Positions 26,153 to 34,529 of a stretch of 64,000 nucleotides of DNA are shown here, piece after piece. Below the pieces are notes generated by a model. That model saw only the letters and a list, made by a program, of their open reading frames with translations. It searched no databases and had not been told where the DNA came from. Source of the stretch: Nocardioides sp. R-C-SC26 (GTDB lineage: Bacteria > Actinomycetota > Actinomycetes > Propionibacteriales > Nocardioidaceae); contig NZ_JAHRHK010000007.1 in assembly GCF_021246465.1 (NCBI RefSeq), positions 117,319 through 181,318 on the forward strand, given 5' to 3'. Within the stretch, counting starts at the first letter, position 1. Each line of letters begins with the position of its first letter. The position numbers were made by a program, and so were the translations under genes.

Positions 26153-27265
26153 GTGAGTTCTCAGCACGCGTCCCCGTCGATAGGGACCGAGGTCGCGCCG
26201 TCGTCCCCGGACGCTGGCGCCTCCCGCGCCGGTAGCCTGTTCCGTCGCGGTCGTCCCGGCGACGTCAGCCCCCTTCGCACCGGTTCGGTGGTCGGCATCG
26301 TCGCGCTCACGCTGCTCCTGGTCGGAGCGGCTGCGCTCAGCCTGGCGGTCGGCAGCCGGTCGATCCCGCTGGGCACCGTCATCGACGTGCTCTGGTCCCC
26401 CGACCAGAGCGAGGCATCCACGATCGTGCACACCCTGCGGGTGCCGCGCACGGCTCTGGCGATCATCGTCGGCATCGCCCTCGGCGTGGCGGGCGCGCTC
26501 ATGCAGGGCCACACCCGCAACCCGCTGGCCGAGCCGGGGCTGCTCGGCGTCCAGGCCGGAGCGGCGTTCGCCGTCGTGCTCGCGATCTACCTCCTGCGGG
26601 TCGACGACCTCGCCGTCTACGCCTGGTTCTCCCTCCTCGGGGCGGGCATCGCAGCGGCTTTCGTGTTCGCGATCGGATCCACCCGGGGAGGCCCGGACCC
26701 CGTCACCCTCGTGCTCGCCGGGACGGCGGTCAGCGCGCTGCTCTACTCCCTGGCCCAGGGCTTCGTCCTGCGCGACCAGACCACCCTGGACGCGTACCGC
26801 TTCTGGGCCGTGGGCTCCACCTCGGGCCGCGACATCTCGATCTTCTGGCAGGTCCTGCCGTTCATCGCGGTCGGCCTGGTGCTCGCGGCGGTCAACGCGC
26901 CGGGCCTGAACCTGCTGCAGCTCGGCGAGGACGTCGCTCGCTCGCTCGGCATGAGTCCGTGGCGGCACAAGGTCCTCGGCGTCGTCGTCGTCATGCTGCT
27001 CACCGGTGCGGCGACGGCGGCCTGCGGGCCGATCGCCTTCCTCGGCCTGGTCGTGCCGCACATCGCACGCTTCTTCGCCGGCGTCGACTACCGGTGGGTG
27101 GTGCCGTACGCAGGTCTGCTCGGCGGACTGCTGATGACGCTCGCCGACGTGATCGGCCGCCTGGTCGTACCGCCCGGCGAGCTCCAGGTCGGCATCGTGA
27201 TGGCGCTGGTCGGCGGCCCGGTATTCATCCTGCTCGTGCGCCGCCACCGGATGGTGAGGATCTGA
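26153..27265 (+). CDS. Siderophore ABC transporter permease (FecCD family), first subunit
   Basis: 370 residues, about ten membrane segments after a roughly 45-residue hydrophilic N-terminus. FecCD blocks: LRVPRTALAIIVGIALGVAG, GHTRNPLAEPGLLGV, LGMSPWRHKVLG (ATPase coupling region) and GPIAFLGLVVPHIARF. GTG 26153 is the only start downstream of the iron box before the conserved region, and no Shine-Dalgarno precedes it, suggesting a leaderless mRNA. Forms the channel with the next gene; stop overlaps that gene's ATG. Confidence 0.92.
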   Translation: MSSQHASPSIGTEVAPSSPDAGASRAGSLFRRGRPGDVSPLRTGSVVGIVALTLLLVGAAALSLAVGSRSIPLGTVIDVLWSPDQSEASTIVHTLRVPRTALAIIVGIALGVAGALMQGHTRNPLAEPGLLGVQAGAAFAVVLAIYLLRVDDLAVYAWFSLLGAGIAAAFVFAIGSTRGGPDPVTLVLAGTAVSALLYSLAQGFVLRDQTTLDAYRFWAVGSTSGRDISIFWQVLPFIAVGLVLAAVNAPGLNLLQLGEDVARSLGMSPWRHKVLGVVVVMLLTGAATAACGPIAFLGLVVPHIARFFAGVDYRWVVPYAGLLGGLLMTLADVIGRLVVPPGELQVGIVMALVGGPVFILLVRRHRMVRI

Positions 27266-28374
27266 TGTCCCTCCTCCTCGACAAGCCCGACGCCCCGCTC
27301 GCGCAGAGCGTCGCCCACCCCCGCGTCCGGTTCGGCCCGGTGTCGTTCCAGGTGCCGGTGCGCGCCGCCGTGGTCTCCACACTCGCGGCCGCCCTCCTGG
27401 CGCTGCTGTTCTGCTTCGACATCTCCCGCGGCGAGATCGACCTGCCCCTGAACACGGTGTTCTCCACCCTGCTGGGGGGAGGCGACTCGCTGAGCCAGTT
27501 CGTGGTCAACGAGTTGCGGCTACCTCAGACCGGGGTCGCGGCGCTGGTCGGCATCGCACTCGGTCTCTCCGGCGCTCTGTCCCAGACCTTCGCCCGCAAC
27601 CCCCTGGCCAGCCCCGACATCCTGGGCATCTCCGACGGTGCGGCCGCGGCCGCGGTCGCCGTCATCGTGATCACGGGCGCCGGGGGGTGGGGCGCCGGGA
27701 GCGCGACCGGAGCGCTGCTCGACGTCGGCGTTCCGATGGCGGCGCTCACCGGCGGCCTGCTCGCCGCCGCCCTGCTCTACGTGCTGGCGTGGCGACGCGG
27801 TATCGACGGGCAGCGTCTCGTGCTGATCGGCATCGGGCTCGGCGCGGTCCTCACCGCACTCACCCAGTGGCTGCTCGTCAAGGCGCGCATCCAGGACGCT
27901 GCCAGCGCCGCGGTCTGGCTCAACGGCTCCCTCAACGCCCGTAGCTGGGAGCACGCGCGGCCGGTGATCATCGCCCTGGTCGTGCTGGTGCCGGTGGCCT
28001 TCATGCTGGTGCACCGACTCAACGTGCTACAGCTCGGCGACGATCCGGCCCGCGGCCTGGGGCTGCGACTGCAGACCACCCAGTTCCTGATCCTGCTGGT
28101 CGTCGTCGTGCTCGCCGCGGTCTCGGTGTCCGCCGTCGGACCGCTCGAATTCGTCGCGTTCGTGGTGCCCCAGGTGGCACTGCGCCTGACCGGCGGCTCC
28201 CGCCCGCCGCTGCTCGCCTCGATGCTGCTCGGCGGCTGCCTCGTCGTCGGCGCCGACATCATCGTGCGCGTCGTCCTGCCCTTCACGGTGCCCGCCGGGC
28301 TCGTGACGGCCGCGATCGGCGCGCCCTACCTGATCTGGCTCCTGGTCCGCACCAAACGGAAGGTCACCGCATGA
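27265..28374 (+). CDS. Siderophore ABC transporter permease (FecCD family), second subunit
   Basis: 369 residues with about nine to ten membrane segments. Family blocks: NELRLPQTGVAALVGIALGL, FARNPLASPDILGISDGAA, WLNGSLNARSWE and AVGPLEFVAFVVPQVALRL. It pairs with the preceding permease as a heterodimer, as in FepD/FepG or FhuB halves. ATGA overlaps at both ends couple it to both neighbours. Confidence 0.92.
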   Translation: MSLLLDKPDAPLAQSVAHPRVRFGPVSFQVPVRAAVVSTLAAALLALLFCFDISRGEIDLPLNTVFSTLLGGGDSLSQFVVNELRLPQTGVAALVGIALGLSGALSQTFARNPLASPDILGISDGAAAAAVAVIVITGAGGWGAGSATGALLDVGVPMAALTGGLLAAALLYVLAWRRGIDGQRLVLIGIGLGAVLTALTQWLLVKARIQDAASAAVWLNGSLNARSWEHARPVIIALVVLVPVAFMLVHRLNVLQLGDDPARGLGLRLQTTQFLILLVVVVLAAVSVSAVGPLEFVAFVVPQVALRLTGGSRPPLLASMLLGGCLVVGADIIVRVVLPFTVPAGLVTAAIGAPYLIWLLVRTKRKVTA

Positions 28375-29243
28375 ACGCCGCGCCCGCCCAGACGACCGGT
28401 GTCGCGCCGTCGGGTTCGCCCGCGACGATGACGACGTCCGACATGTCGACGCCCTCCGTCTCGCGCCTCCGCGCCGAACGGGTCACCGTCGGCTACGGCG
28501 AGAAGCCCGTGGTCTCCGACCTGTCGTTGGCGATCCGCGACGGCGCCGTCACGACGATCATCGGGCCGAACGGATGCGGGAAGTCGACCATGCTGCGCAC
28601 GATGGCCCGGCTGCTGAAGCCGACCGAGGGCCAGGTCATGCTCGACGACGAGCCGATCACCTCGGTCGCCACACGTGACATCGCGCGCCGGCTCGCCCTA
28701 CTCCCGCAGACCCCCGTCGCGCCCGAGGGGCTCCGCGTGCGCGACCTCGTGGCACGAGGTCGTCATCCGCACCAGCGCTGGTTCAGCCAGTGGTCGCAGG
28801 ACGACGAGGGGGTCGTCGCCGCGGCGCTCGCGATGACCGACACCACCGACCTCGCCGACCGCGCTCTCGACCAGCTCTCCGGCGGCCAGCGCCAGCGCGC
28901 CTGGATCGCGATGACGCTGGCCCAGGACACCGACCTGATGCTGCTGGACGAACCCACGACCTACCTCGACCTGGCTCACCAGGTGGAGGTGCTGGACCTG
29001 GTGTCACGGCTGAACCGCGAGCGCTCGCGCACCATCGTGATGGTGCTGCACGACCTCAATCTCGCCGCGCGCTACAGCGACGTCGTCGTGGTGATGAAGG
29101 CCGGTCAGATCGTCGCGCAGGGCGACCCTGCCGAGGTCTTCACCGAGCCTCTGCTGGCCGAGGTCTTCGGCCTCGACGCCGACGTGCTGCCCGACCCGCG
29201 CACCGGGCTGCCGATCATCGTGCCGCGCCTGCGCACCCGCTGA
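28371..29243 (+). CDS. Siderophore ABC transporter ATP-binding protein (FepC-like)
   Basis: 290 residues. A roughly 30-residue Thr/Ser/Pro-rich N-terminal extension precedes the ATPase. Walker A GPNGCGKST, signature LSGGQRQRAWIAMTLAQ and Walker B LMLLDEPTTYLDLAHQ are the FepC/FecE pattern; the C-terminal FGLDADVLPDPRTGLPIIVP is typical of iron-siderophore ATPases. Energises uptake through the two preceding permeases. A strong hairpin follows the stop. Confidence 0.94.
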   Translation: MNAAPAQTTGVAPSGSPATMTTSDMSTPSVSRLRAERVTVGYGEKPVVSDLSLAIRDGAVTTIIGPNGCGKSTMLRTMARLLKPTEGQVMLDDEPITSVATRDIARRLALLPQTPVAPEGLRVRDLVARGRHPHQRWFSQWSQDDEGVVAAALAMTDTTDLADRALDQLSGGQRQRAWIAMTLAQDTDLMLLDEPTTYLDLAHQVEVLDLVSRLNRERSRTIVMVLHDLNLAARYSDVVVVMKAGQIVAQGDPAEVFTEPLLAEVFGLDADVLPDPRTGLPIIVPRLRTR

Positions 29244-29282
29244 CGAGGCATCCGCGACTCTCCGCACCGACCCGAACGCACG

Positions 29283-29316
29283 TCGGGCCCGGCCCCCCGA
29301 GGGGAGCCGGGCCCGA
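29283..29316. terminator. Bidirectional hairpin terminator
   Basis: TCGGGCCCGGC (29283-29293) pairs with GCCGGGCCCGA (29306-29316), extended by C-run/G-run pairing in the loop. It sits between the convergent importer ATPase and binding-protein genes. No U-run, as usual for actinobacterial terminators. Confidence 0.7.
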
Positions 29317-29342
29317 ACTCGTGGTGGAGCAGGCGCTCGACG

Positions 29343-30386
29343 TCAGTCGGTGACGGCGGGCACCTTCGTGGCCGGGTCGCCGTCGACGGCGGCCGCGAGC
29401 TGCGGCACGTAGCGCTCGAGCACGTAGGGCAGGGCGAGCGTGTTCGTGAAGCTGTGCGCCACGTAGTAAGCGCCGTCGTCGGCGCCGATGTCGACGTAGG
29501 AGCCGTTCTTGAACTGGTCGGTCCCCTCGTAGACGGAGAGCACCGTCTTGTCAGCGGACAGGTCGTACCAGACGGCCATGTCGAGGTTGCCGACGTCGGC
29601 CGTGCGCTCGGCGCTCAACGAACCGCCGAACTCGTTCTGGTCGTTGAAGAGCGAGGAGGTCCGGGTGTCGAAGCCGAGCGACTCGAGCAGGCGCGCCCGC
29701 GGGTCGTCCGGGCCGTAGACGAAGAGGCCCTCGTACGGCGTGACCAGTGCGACGGTCTTGCCCTCGAAGTCGGGGTTGTCGGAGGCGTACTGAGCGAACT
29801 GCGCCTCGACCGCGTCGATCTTCTCCTGGATCTCCTCGCCCTGACCGACGGCCTGGCCGACCTTCAGCGCCATCTCCTGCCACGGCATCGAGTAGTCGGC
29901 GTACTCACCGGACTGCGCCAGGGTGGGGGCGATCGCGGAGAGCAGCTCGAACTCCTTCTCCGTCATCGCCGAGTACTCGCCGATGATCAGATCGGGCTTG
30001 AGCGCCGCGACCTTCTCCACGGGGATGCCGTTGGTGGCGTCGAGCACCTCCGGCATCTCCGCACCCTCGGGCAGGGCCTCCTCGGCCCACGGGTTGATGC
30101 CGCTCTCCTCGCCGAACCAGAAGGTCACGCCGACCGGCACGATGCCCAGGTCGATGAGCGTGTCCTGCTCCTGGAGCCCGACGACGACGACGCGCTCGGG
30201 CACCTCGGTGAACGTCGTCTCGCCGTACTTGTGCTCGATCGTCACCGGCAGCTGCTCGGAGGTCCCGGCGGAGCCGGCGGAGCCGCTCGTCTCGCCATCG
30301 CCGTCGTCACTGCCGCAGGCGGCCAGGCCCAGGCCCAGCACCAGCGCGGAGGCGCCGATCGCGAGGCTGCGTCGTGTGGTGCGCAT
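29343..30386 (-). CDS. Iron-siderophore ABC transporter substrate-binding lipoprotein (copy 1)
   Basis: 347 residues. Signal peptide with lipobox LAAC near residue 24, then a Gly/Ser linker and the TroA/FepB-type fold: VPERVVVVGLQEQDTLIDLG, KPDLIIGEYSAMTEKEFELL, DFEGKTVALVTPYEGLFVYG. The C-terminal PYVLERYVPQLAAAVD ends the second lobe. It should hand ferric siderophore to the importer encoded on the other strand. 41 bp downstream of a paralogue and likely cotranscribed with it. Confidence 0.9.
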   Translation of the reverse strand: MRTTRRSLAIGASALVLGLGLAACGSDDGDGETSGSAGSAGTSEQLPVTIEHKYGETTFTEVPERVVVVGLQEQDTLIDLGIVPVGVTFWFGEESGINPWAEEALPEGAEMPEVLDATNGIPVEKVAALKPDLIIGEYSAMTEKEFELLSAIAPTLAQSGEYADYSMPWQEMALKVGQAVGQGEEIQEKIDAVEAQFAQYASDNPDFEGKTVALVTPYEGLFVYGPDDPRARLLESLGFDTRTSSLFNDQNEFGGSLSAERTADVGNLDMAVWYDLSADKTVLSVYEGTDQFKNGSYVDIGADDGAYYVAHSFTNTLALPYVLERYVPQLAAAVDGDPATKVPAVTD

Positions 30387-30427
30387 GTTTCTCTCTTCTT
30401 CTCGGGTGGGTGATGCGATTCGGAAGG

Positions 30428-31489
30428 TCAGGACGTCGGGAACTCGCGCGGCTGCTCGCCACGTGAGGCGCCGACCAGCGACGGCGTGAGGTGCTCGAGC
30501 ACGTACTCCAGGCTGAGCGGGGTGAGGAAGTAGATCGCTCCCGCGAGCGTCGCGTCGGTGTAGACGGACCGGTTCTCCTCGACCGCAGGCAGCTGGGAGA
30601 CGGTCGCGAAGTCCTGCAGCGTCTCGAACATCCCCTGGTCCTCGGTGGCCCAGACGATGACGTCGGCCTCGAGGAGGTTGACGTTCTCGGCGCTGATCAG
30701 GGCCTGCTCGCCCGGCTTGGCGTACTTGTCCAGCCCGGGGGTGATCGTGAAGCCGAGGTCAGTGAGGAACGCCGTACTGAGGTCGTCGGGGTAGACGTAG
30801 AGCTGGCCGTCATAGGGCCCGCCTTGGGAGAAGGTCGCGGTCTTGCCGGCGAAGTCCTTGCGGTGGAACTCGGCGACGGCGGCATAGTCGGCCTCGACCC
30901 GCTCGACGAGCTCCTGCCCGTCGCCCTCGCGACCGAGGGCTCGCGCGACCTGGAGCACCTGGTCCTGCCACGGCGAGAAGTAGGGCAGCGAGTCCGGGAC
31001 GCTCGACACCGTCGGTGCGATGGCACTCAGCAGCTCGTAGTCGCGGTCGGTCATGCCGGCGTTCGTGCCGACGATCAGGTCGGGCTGGAGGTCGGCGATC
31101 TTCTCGAAGTCGATGCCGTTGGTCGTGCGCAGCACGACCGGCTCGTTGTCGCCGAGCAGGTCCTGCGCCCAGGGCCAGGTGGCGGAGGGCTGGTCGCCGT
31201 ACCACTCGGTCACCGCGATCGGGACGACGCCGAACTGGAGCAGGATGTCCTGCTCGGTGAGGCCGACGCTGACGACGCGCTCGGGCACGCTCTCGATGGT
31301 CGTCTCGCCGAAGCGGTGCTCGACGGTGACCGGGAACGTGCCCTCGCCCTCGATCACCTCCGCGCCGATGGCTCTCGGCGGCGTGGCGACGGCGGGCTCG
31401 TCGGGACCGTTGCTCCCGCAGGCGCCGAGGCCACCGAGCAGCAACGAGACGACGAGCGCGCCGAGGACGGCGTGGGGGTGGGAACGCAC
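30428..31489 (-). CDS. Iron-siderophore ABC transporter substrate-binding lipoprotein (copy 2)
   Basis: 353 residues, lipobox LGAC near residue 24. Same fold and order of motifs as the next gene (VPERVVSVGLTEQDILLQFG, QPDLIVGTNAGMTDRDYELL, DFAGKTATFSQGGPYDGQLY) but clearly diverged, suggesting a different ferric-siderophore ligand. First gene of the pair, directly behind a double iron box. No permease or ATPase is attached, so it must share the one encoded at 26.1-29.2 kb or another elsewhere. Confidence 0.9.
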   Translation of the reverse strand: MRSHPHAVLGALVVSLLLGGLGACGSNGPDEPAVATPPRAIGAEVIEGEGTFPVTVEHRFGETTIESVPERVVSVGLTEQDILLQFGVVPIAVTEWYGDQPSATWPWAQDLLGDNEPVVLRTTNGIDFEKIADLQPDLIVGTNAGMTDRDYELLSAIAPTVSSVPDSLPYFSPWQDQVLQVARALGREGDGQELVERVEADYAAVAEFHRKDFAGKTATFSQGGPYDGQLYVYPDDLSTAFLTDLGFTITPGLDKYAKPGEQALISAENVNLLEADVIVWATEDQGMFETLQDFATVSQLPAVEENRSVYTDATLAGAIYFLTPLSLEYVLEHLTPSLVGASRGEQPREFPTS

Positions 31490-31501
31490 GGACGCTCTCC
31501 T

Positions 31502-31541
31502 CTCTTAGGTGAGCCTCACTTTAGTAAGGCTCACCTAAGAG
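31502..31541 (-). promoter_or_regulatory. Double IdeR/DmdR iron box
   Basis: CTCTTAGGTGAGCCT (31502-31516) and AGGCTCACCTAAGAG (31527-31541) are perfect 15-bp inverted arms with a 10-bp centre CACTTTAGTA. Each arm plus the centre reads as a DtxR/IdeR box (TTAGGTGAGCC type), so two repressor dimers could bind. It lies 12 bp before the first binding-protein start and doubles as a hairpin downstream of ilvE. Confidence 0.8.
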
Positions 31542-31612
31542 GCTGCACGCGGGTCATCAGATGGACGCCGCGTCCGCACCGAGGCGCTCGCGGGCCGTAC
31601 CCGCCGGTCCGG

Positions 31613-32698
31613 TCAGACGATGCGGTGCATCCACCCCAGCTCGTCGGCCTCGCGGCCGAACTGGATCCCGACGAGGTGCTCGCGGATCCGGGCCGCGACA
31701 CCACCTTCGGCCGGAGCCGGCGCGCTCGGCGTGGAGCCGCCGTCCCACTTGAGCTCTCCGACGGGCGTGATCACCGCCGCGGTGCCGCAGGCGAAGATCT
31801 CCACGATCTCACCGCTCGCGACGCCGTCACGCCACTCGTCGATGGAGATCCGACGCTCCTCCACCTGGTAGCCCAGGCGGCCGGCAAGCTCGATGATGCT
31901 GGCGCGGGTGATGCCCTCGAGGATCGTGCCGGTCTCCGGCGTCGCGATGCGACCGTCGGCGTACACGAAGTACAGGTTCATCCCCCCGAGCTCCTCGATG
32001 AAGCGCCCGTGCTCGGCGTCGAGGAAGACCACCTGGTCGCATCCGTGCTCGGTCGCCTCCTGCTGCGCGACCAGCGAGCTGGCGTAGTTGCCACCTGTCT
32101 TGGCGGCGCCCATGCCGCCGCGACCCGCCCGCGTGTAGGTCTCGCTCAGCCAGAGCGAGACCGGCTTCACTCCGCCCTTGAAGTACGCGCCGGCGGGGCT
32201 CGCGATGACCATGAAGGTGACGTGCTGACTGGGACGTACGCCCAGGAACGCCTCGGAGGCGAACATGAACGGACGCAGGTAGAGGCTCTTCTCCCCCGTG
32301 CTGGCGTCCGGGACCCAACGCTGGTCGACGGCGACGAGCGCGTCCACCAGCTGCACGAAGTCGTCGGCGTCGAGGACGGGCAGGGCGAGCCGGTGGCTCG
32401 ACCGCACCATCCGCGCCGCGTTCTGCTCCGGCCGGAACGACCAGACCGAGCCGTCGGGGTGGCGGTAGGCCTTCATCCCCTCGAACGTCTCCTGGGCGTA
32501 GTGGAGCACCGCCGTCGCCGGGTCGAGGGTCAGTGGACCGTAGGGAGTGATGCGGGCGTCGTGCCACCCCCGGTCCGGGGTCCACTCCACCGTGAGCATG
32601 TGGTCGGTGAAGTGGTTGCCGAACCCGGGGTCGGCGAGGATCTCGGCCAACCGCTCCTCGCTGGCGGGGTCGGTCGCGAGAGTGGTGCTGATGTCCAT
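31613..32698 (-). CDS. ilvE: Branched-chain amino acid aminotransferase
   Basis: 361 residues, class IV PLP aminotransferase, last step of Leu/Ile/Val synthesis. Conserved: GWHDARITPYGPLTLDP, HYAQETFEGMKAYR, KTGGNYASSLVAQQEA (Schiff-base Lys in the preceding AAKTGGNYA), ELGGMNLYFVY and EIFACGTAAVITPVG. ATG 32698 is used rather than the TTG three codons upstream. Downstream of leuB by 81 bp and possibly in one transcription unit. Confidence 0.95.
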   Translation of the reverse strand: MDISTTLATDPASEERLAEILADPGFGNHFTDHMLTVEWTPDRGWHDARITPYGPLTLDPATAVLHYAQETFEGMKAYRHPDGSVWSFRPEQNAARMVRSSHRLALPVLDADDFVQLVDALVAVDQRWVPDASTGEKSLYLRPFMFASEAFLGVRPSQHVTFMVIASPAGAYFKGGVKPVSLWLSETYTRAGRGGMGAAKTGGNYASSLVAQQEATEHGCDQVVFLDAEHGRFIEELGGMNLYFVYADGRIATPETGTILEGITRASIIELAGRLGYQVEERRISIDEWRDGVASGEIVEIFACGTAAVITPVGELKWDGGSTPSAPAPAEGGVAARIREHLVGIQFGREADELGWMHRIV

Positions 32699-32779
32699 GG
32701 CGGGCAATCTAGTAGACCTTCCTCGTACGTGGATCGGTGCGGAAGGACACCCGGCGCGGACGTTCGTCGTCCGGGGGCC

Positions 32780-33844
32780 CTACCCCGCTACTCGGGCGGC
32801 GATCGCGTCGCCGACCTCGGACGTCGTGCGCCCACCGGTGGGGCCGGTGCCGGCGGGGCGGTCGGCCAGGTCGGCGATCGCCGCAGCCTCGACGGCGGCC
32901 GCGGCATCGGGGTAGCCGAGGTGGTCCAGGAGCAGGCCCACCGACAGGATCGCTGCCGTCGGGTCGGCCTTCTGCTGCCCGGCGATGTCGGGCGCGGAGC
33001 CGTGCACCGGCTCGAACATCGAGGGTGCGGTGCGGTCGGGGTTGACGTTGCCCGAGGCCGCCAGTCCGATGCCGCCGGTGATCGCGGCGGCAAGGTCGGT
33101 GATGATGTCGCCGAAGAGGTTGTCGGTGACGATCACGTCGAAGCGGGCCGGATCGGTGGTCATGAAGATCATCGCGGCGTCGATGTGCATGTAGTCGACG
33201 GTGACGTCGGGGAACTCCGCGGCGACGGCCTGGGTCAGGCGCCACCACACGGAGCCGGCGTTGACCAGCACGTTGGTCTTGTGGACCAGGGTGAGCTTGC
33301 GGCGCGGACGACGCTGCGCGCGGGCGAAGGCGTCGCGCAGCACACGCTCGACACCGAAGGCGGTGTTGACCGAGACCTCGGTCGCGACCTCGTGCGGCGT
33401 GCCGACACGCAGGGCGCCTCCGTTGCCGGTGTAGGGGCCCTCGGTGCCCTCGCGGACGACGACGAAGTCGACGTCGCCGGGGTTGGCCAGCGGGGAGACC
33501 GAGCCCGGGTAGATCCTGGACGGGCGCAGGTTGACGTAGTGGTCCAGCTCGAACCGCAGGCGCAACAGCAGACCGCGCTCGAGGATGCCCGGGGGCAGGT
33601 TCGGGTCGTTCGGCTTGCCTCCGACGGCGCCCAGCAGGATCGCGTCGTGCTCGCGCACCTCGGCGAGGACCGAGTCGGGCAGCACCTCGCCGGTGGCCAG
33701 GTAACGCTCGGCTCCCAGGTCGTACCGGGTCTGCTCGAACTTCACCTCCGACGGCGTGACCGCCTCGAGCACCTTCAGTGCCTCGGTGGTCACCTCCTGG
33801 CCGATGCCGTCGCCGGGGATGACTGCGAGCTTGAGGGAGGTCAT
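32780..33844 (-). CDS. leuB: 3-isopropylmalate dehydrogenase
   Basis: 354 residues, NAD-dependent oxidative decarboxylase of leucine synthesis. [20 protein letters not shown] at the N-terminus, [26 protein letters not shown], the metal site in [20 protein letters not shown] and [18 protein letters not shown] (NAD site) are intact. ATG 33844 has no Shine-Dalgarno but lies 11 nt after the stop of a 60-codon ORF that does, suggesting translational coupling. A leader peptide and folded RNA region lie upstream. Confidence 0.95.
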   Translation of the reverse strand: MTSLKLAVIPGDGIGQEVTTEALKVLEAVTPSEVKFEQTRYDLGAERYLATGEVLPDSVLAEVREHDAILLGAVGGKPNDPNLPPGILERGLLLRLRFELDHYVNLRPSRIYPGSVSPLANPGDVDFVVVREGTEGPYTGNGGALRVGTPHEVATEVSVNTAFGVERVLRDAFARAQRRPRRKLTLVHKTNVLVNAGSVWWRLTQAVAAEFPDVTVDYMHIDAAMIFMTTDPARFDVIVTDNLFGDIITDLAAAITGGIGLAASGNVNPDRTAPSMFEPVHGSAPDIAGQQKADPTAAILSVGLLLDHLGYPDAAAAVEAAAIADLADRPAGTGPTGGRTTSEVGDAIAARVAG

Positions 33845-33855
33845 GGACACGAACG

Positions 33856-34038
33856 TTAGTTGTCGTCGGGGCGCTCGCCCGCGCCGTCTCGCAGGTCGAC
33901 GGCGTGCCTGGGGCCGTGCGCGGCATCGGCTGGAGCGACCTCGTGGTCGCGGCGGTGCTTCGCCGGCCCCCACTCGGCGGTGGACGTCCTGGCTCCCCGC
34001 TGGAAGGCGGTTCGGGTCGTGGCAGTTGCGGTGTTCAT
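33856..34038 (-). CDS. Small ORF upstream of leuB (60 aa, hypothetical)
   Basis: From ATG 34038, preceded by GAGAGGA at correct spacing, reading [20 protein letters not shown] and onward to a TAA at 33858-33856. Hydrophilic, Arg/Ala/His/Asp-rich, no recognised domain. Its TAA ends 11 nt before leuB, which lacks its own ribosome-binding site, so it may couple leuB translation. It could equally be a non-functional frame in leader RNA. Confidence 0.45.
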   Translation of the reverse strand: MNTATATTRTAFQRGARTSTAEWGPAKHRRDHEVAPADAAHGPRHAVDLRDGAGERPDDN

Positions 34039-34213
34039 GTCGGTTCCTCTCGCTGCGGACGGCGCGACGTCGTCCGCTCTCGGCGGCGTGGGTGGGATCT
34101 GCATTCCGGTGCTTCGCGTCCGGAGATGTCCCCACGGAGGAACCGAGTGGCGAGCCGTGCATCGTCCCTCGGATCGCAAGGGACGGTCGGGCGAGCCTGG
34201 CCTCAGCGAGCGG

Positions 34214-34270
34214 ATCCGCGCGTCACCTGCGCCCTCCACCGTGGAGACATCACCGAACGTGATGCGGATC
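34214..34270 (-). other. Possible structured leader RNA of leuB
   Basis: Within the 685-bp space between leuB and the O-methyltransferase, GATCCGC (34214-34220) pairs with GCGGATC (34264-34270) and encloses two hairpins: CTCCAC/GTGGAG (34234-34246) and CATCAC/GTGATG (34248-34264). The next segment, GTCGG/CCGAC (34271-34284), is another hairpin. The arrangement resembles a three-way junction. I could not match it to a riboswitch class I know. Confidence 0.3.
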
Positions 34271-34365
34271 GTCGGGAATCCGACGGTCCTGACGAGGCCA
34301 TGCGCTGGACTACGGGAACTTCAGCGCGTGCGAGCCACCACGACGAGGTGGCCTCACTCGCAGGA

Positions 34366-34419
34366 TCAAGCCTGCTGGGCCTCGCCGCGGCGCTCAATAA
34401 GTACGCACAGGTTCCGCAT
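34366..34419 (-). CDS. Possible branched-chain leader peptide upstream of leuB
   Basis: A 17-codon ORF reading MRNLCVLIERRGEAQQA, with Leu, Val, Leu and Ile within residues 4-8. TATCAT (34427-34432) lies 8 bp before the ATG and there is no Shine-Dalgarno, so the mRNA may start at or near the ATG. After the stop, GCCACC pairs with GGTGGC (34334-34352), while GAGGCCA could instead pair with TGGCCTC further on, giving mutually exclusive folds. leuB itself is about 520 nt away. Confidence 0.5.
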   Translation of the reverse strand: MRNLCVLIERRGEAQQA

Positions 34420-34529
34420 GGTGCGTCGATGATAGCCACGTTCGACGCCGTCGCGCCCGCATTTGCTCCGACTCGTTCGGATGGCGAGACGTCAGTGGCC
34501 CCGCGGCACGGCGCGGCAACACTCATCCG

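Noticed and set aside
30491..33859. A plus-strand open frame of over 1100 codons opposite a binding-protein gene, ilvE and leuB
   Set aside because: Complement of three well-identified genes; composition is typical of antisense translation and no motif is seen.
33845..34529. tRNA gene or T-box in the long leader region
   Set aside because: No TTCRA T-loop/acceptor pairing and no T-box TGGNACCGCG sequence on either strand.
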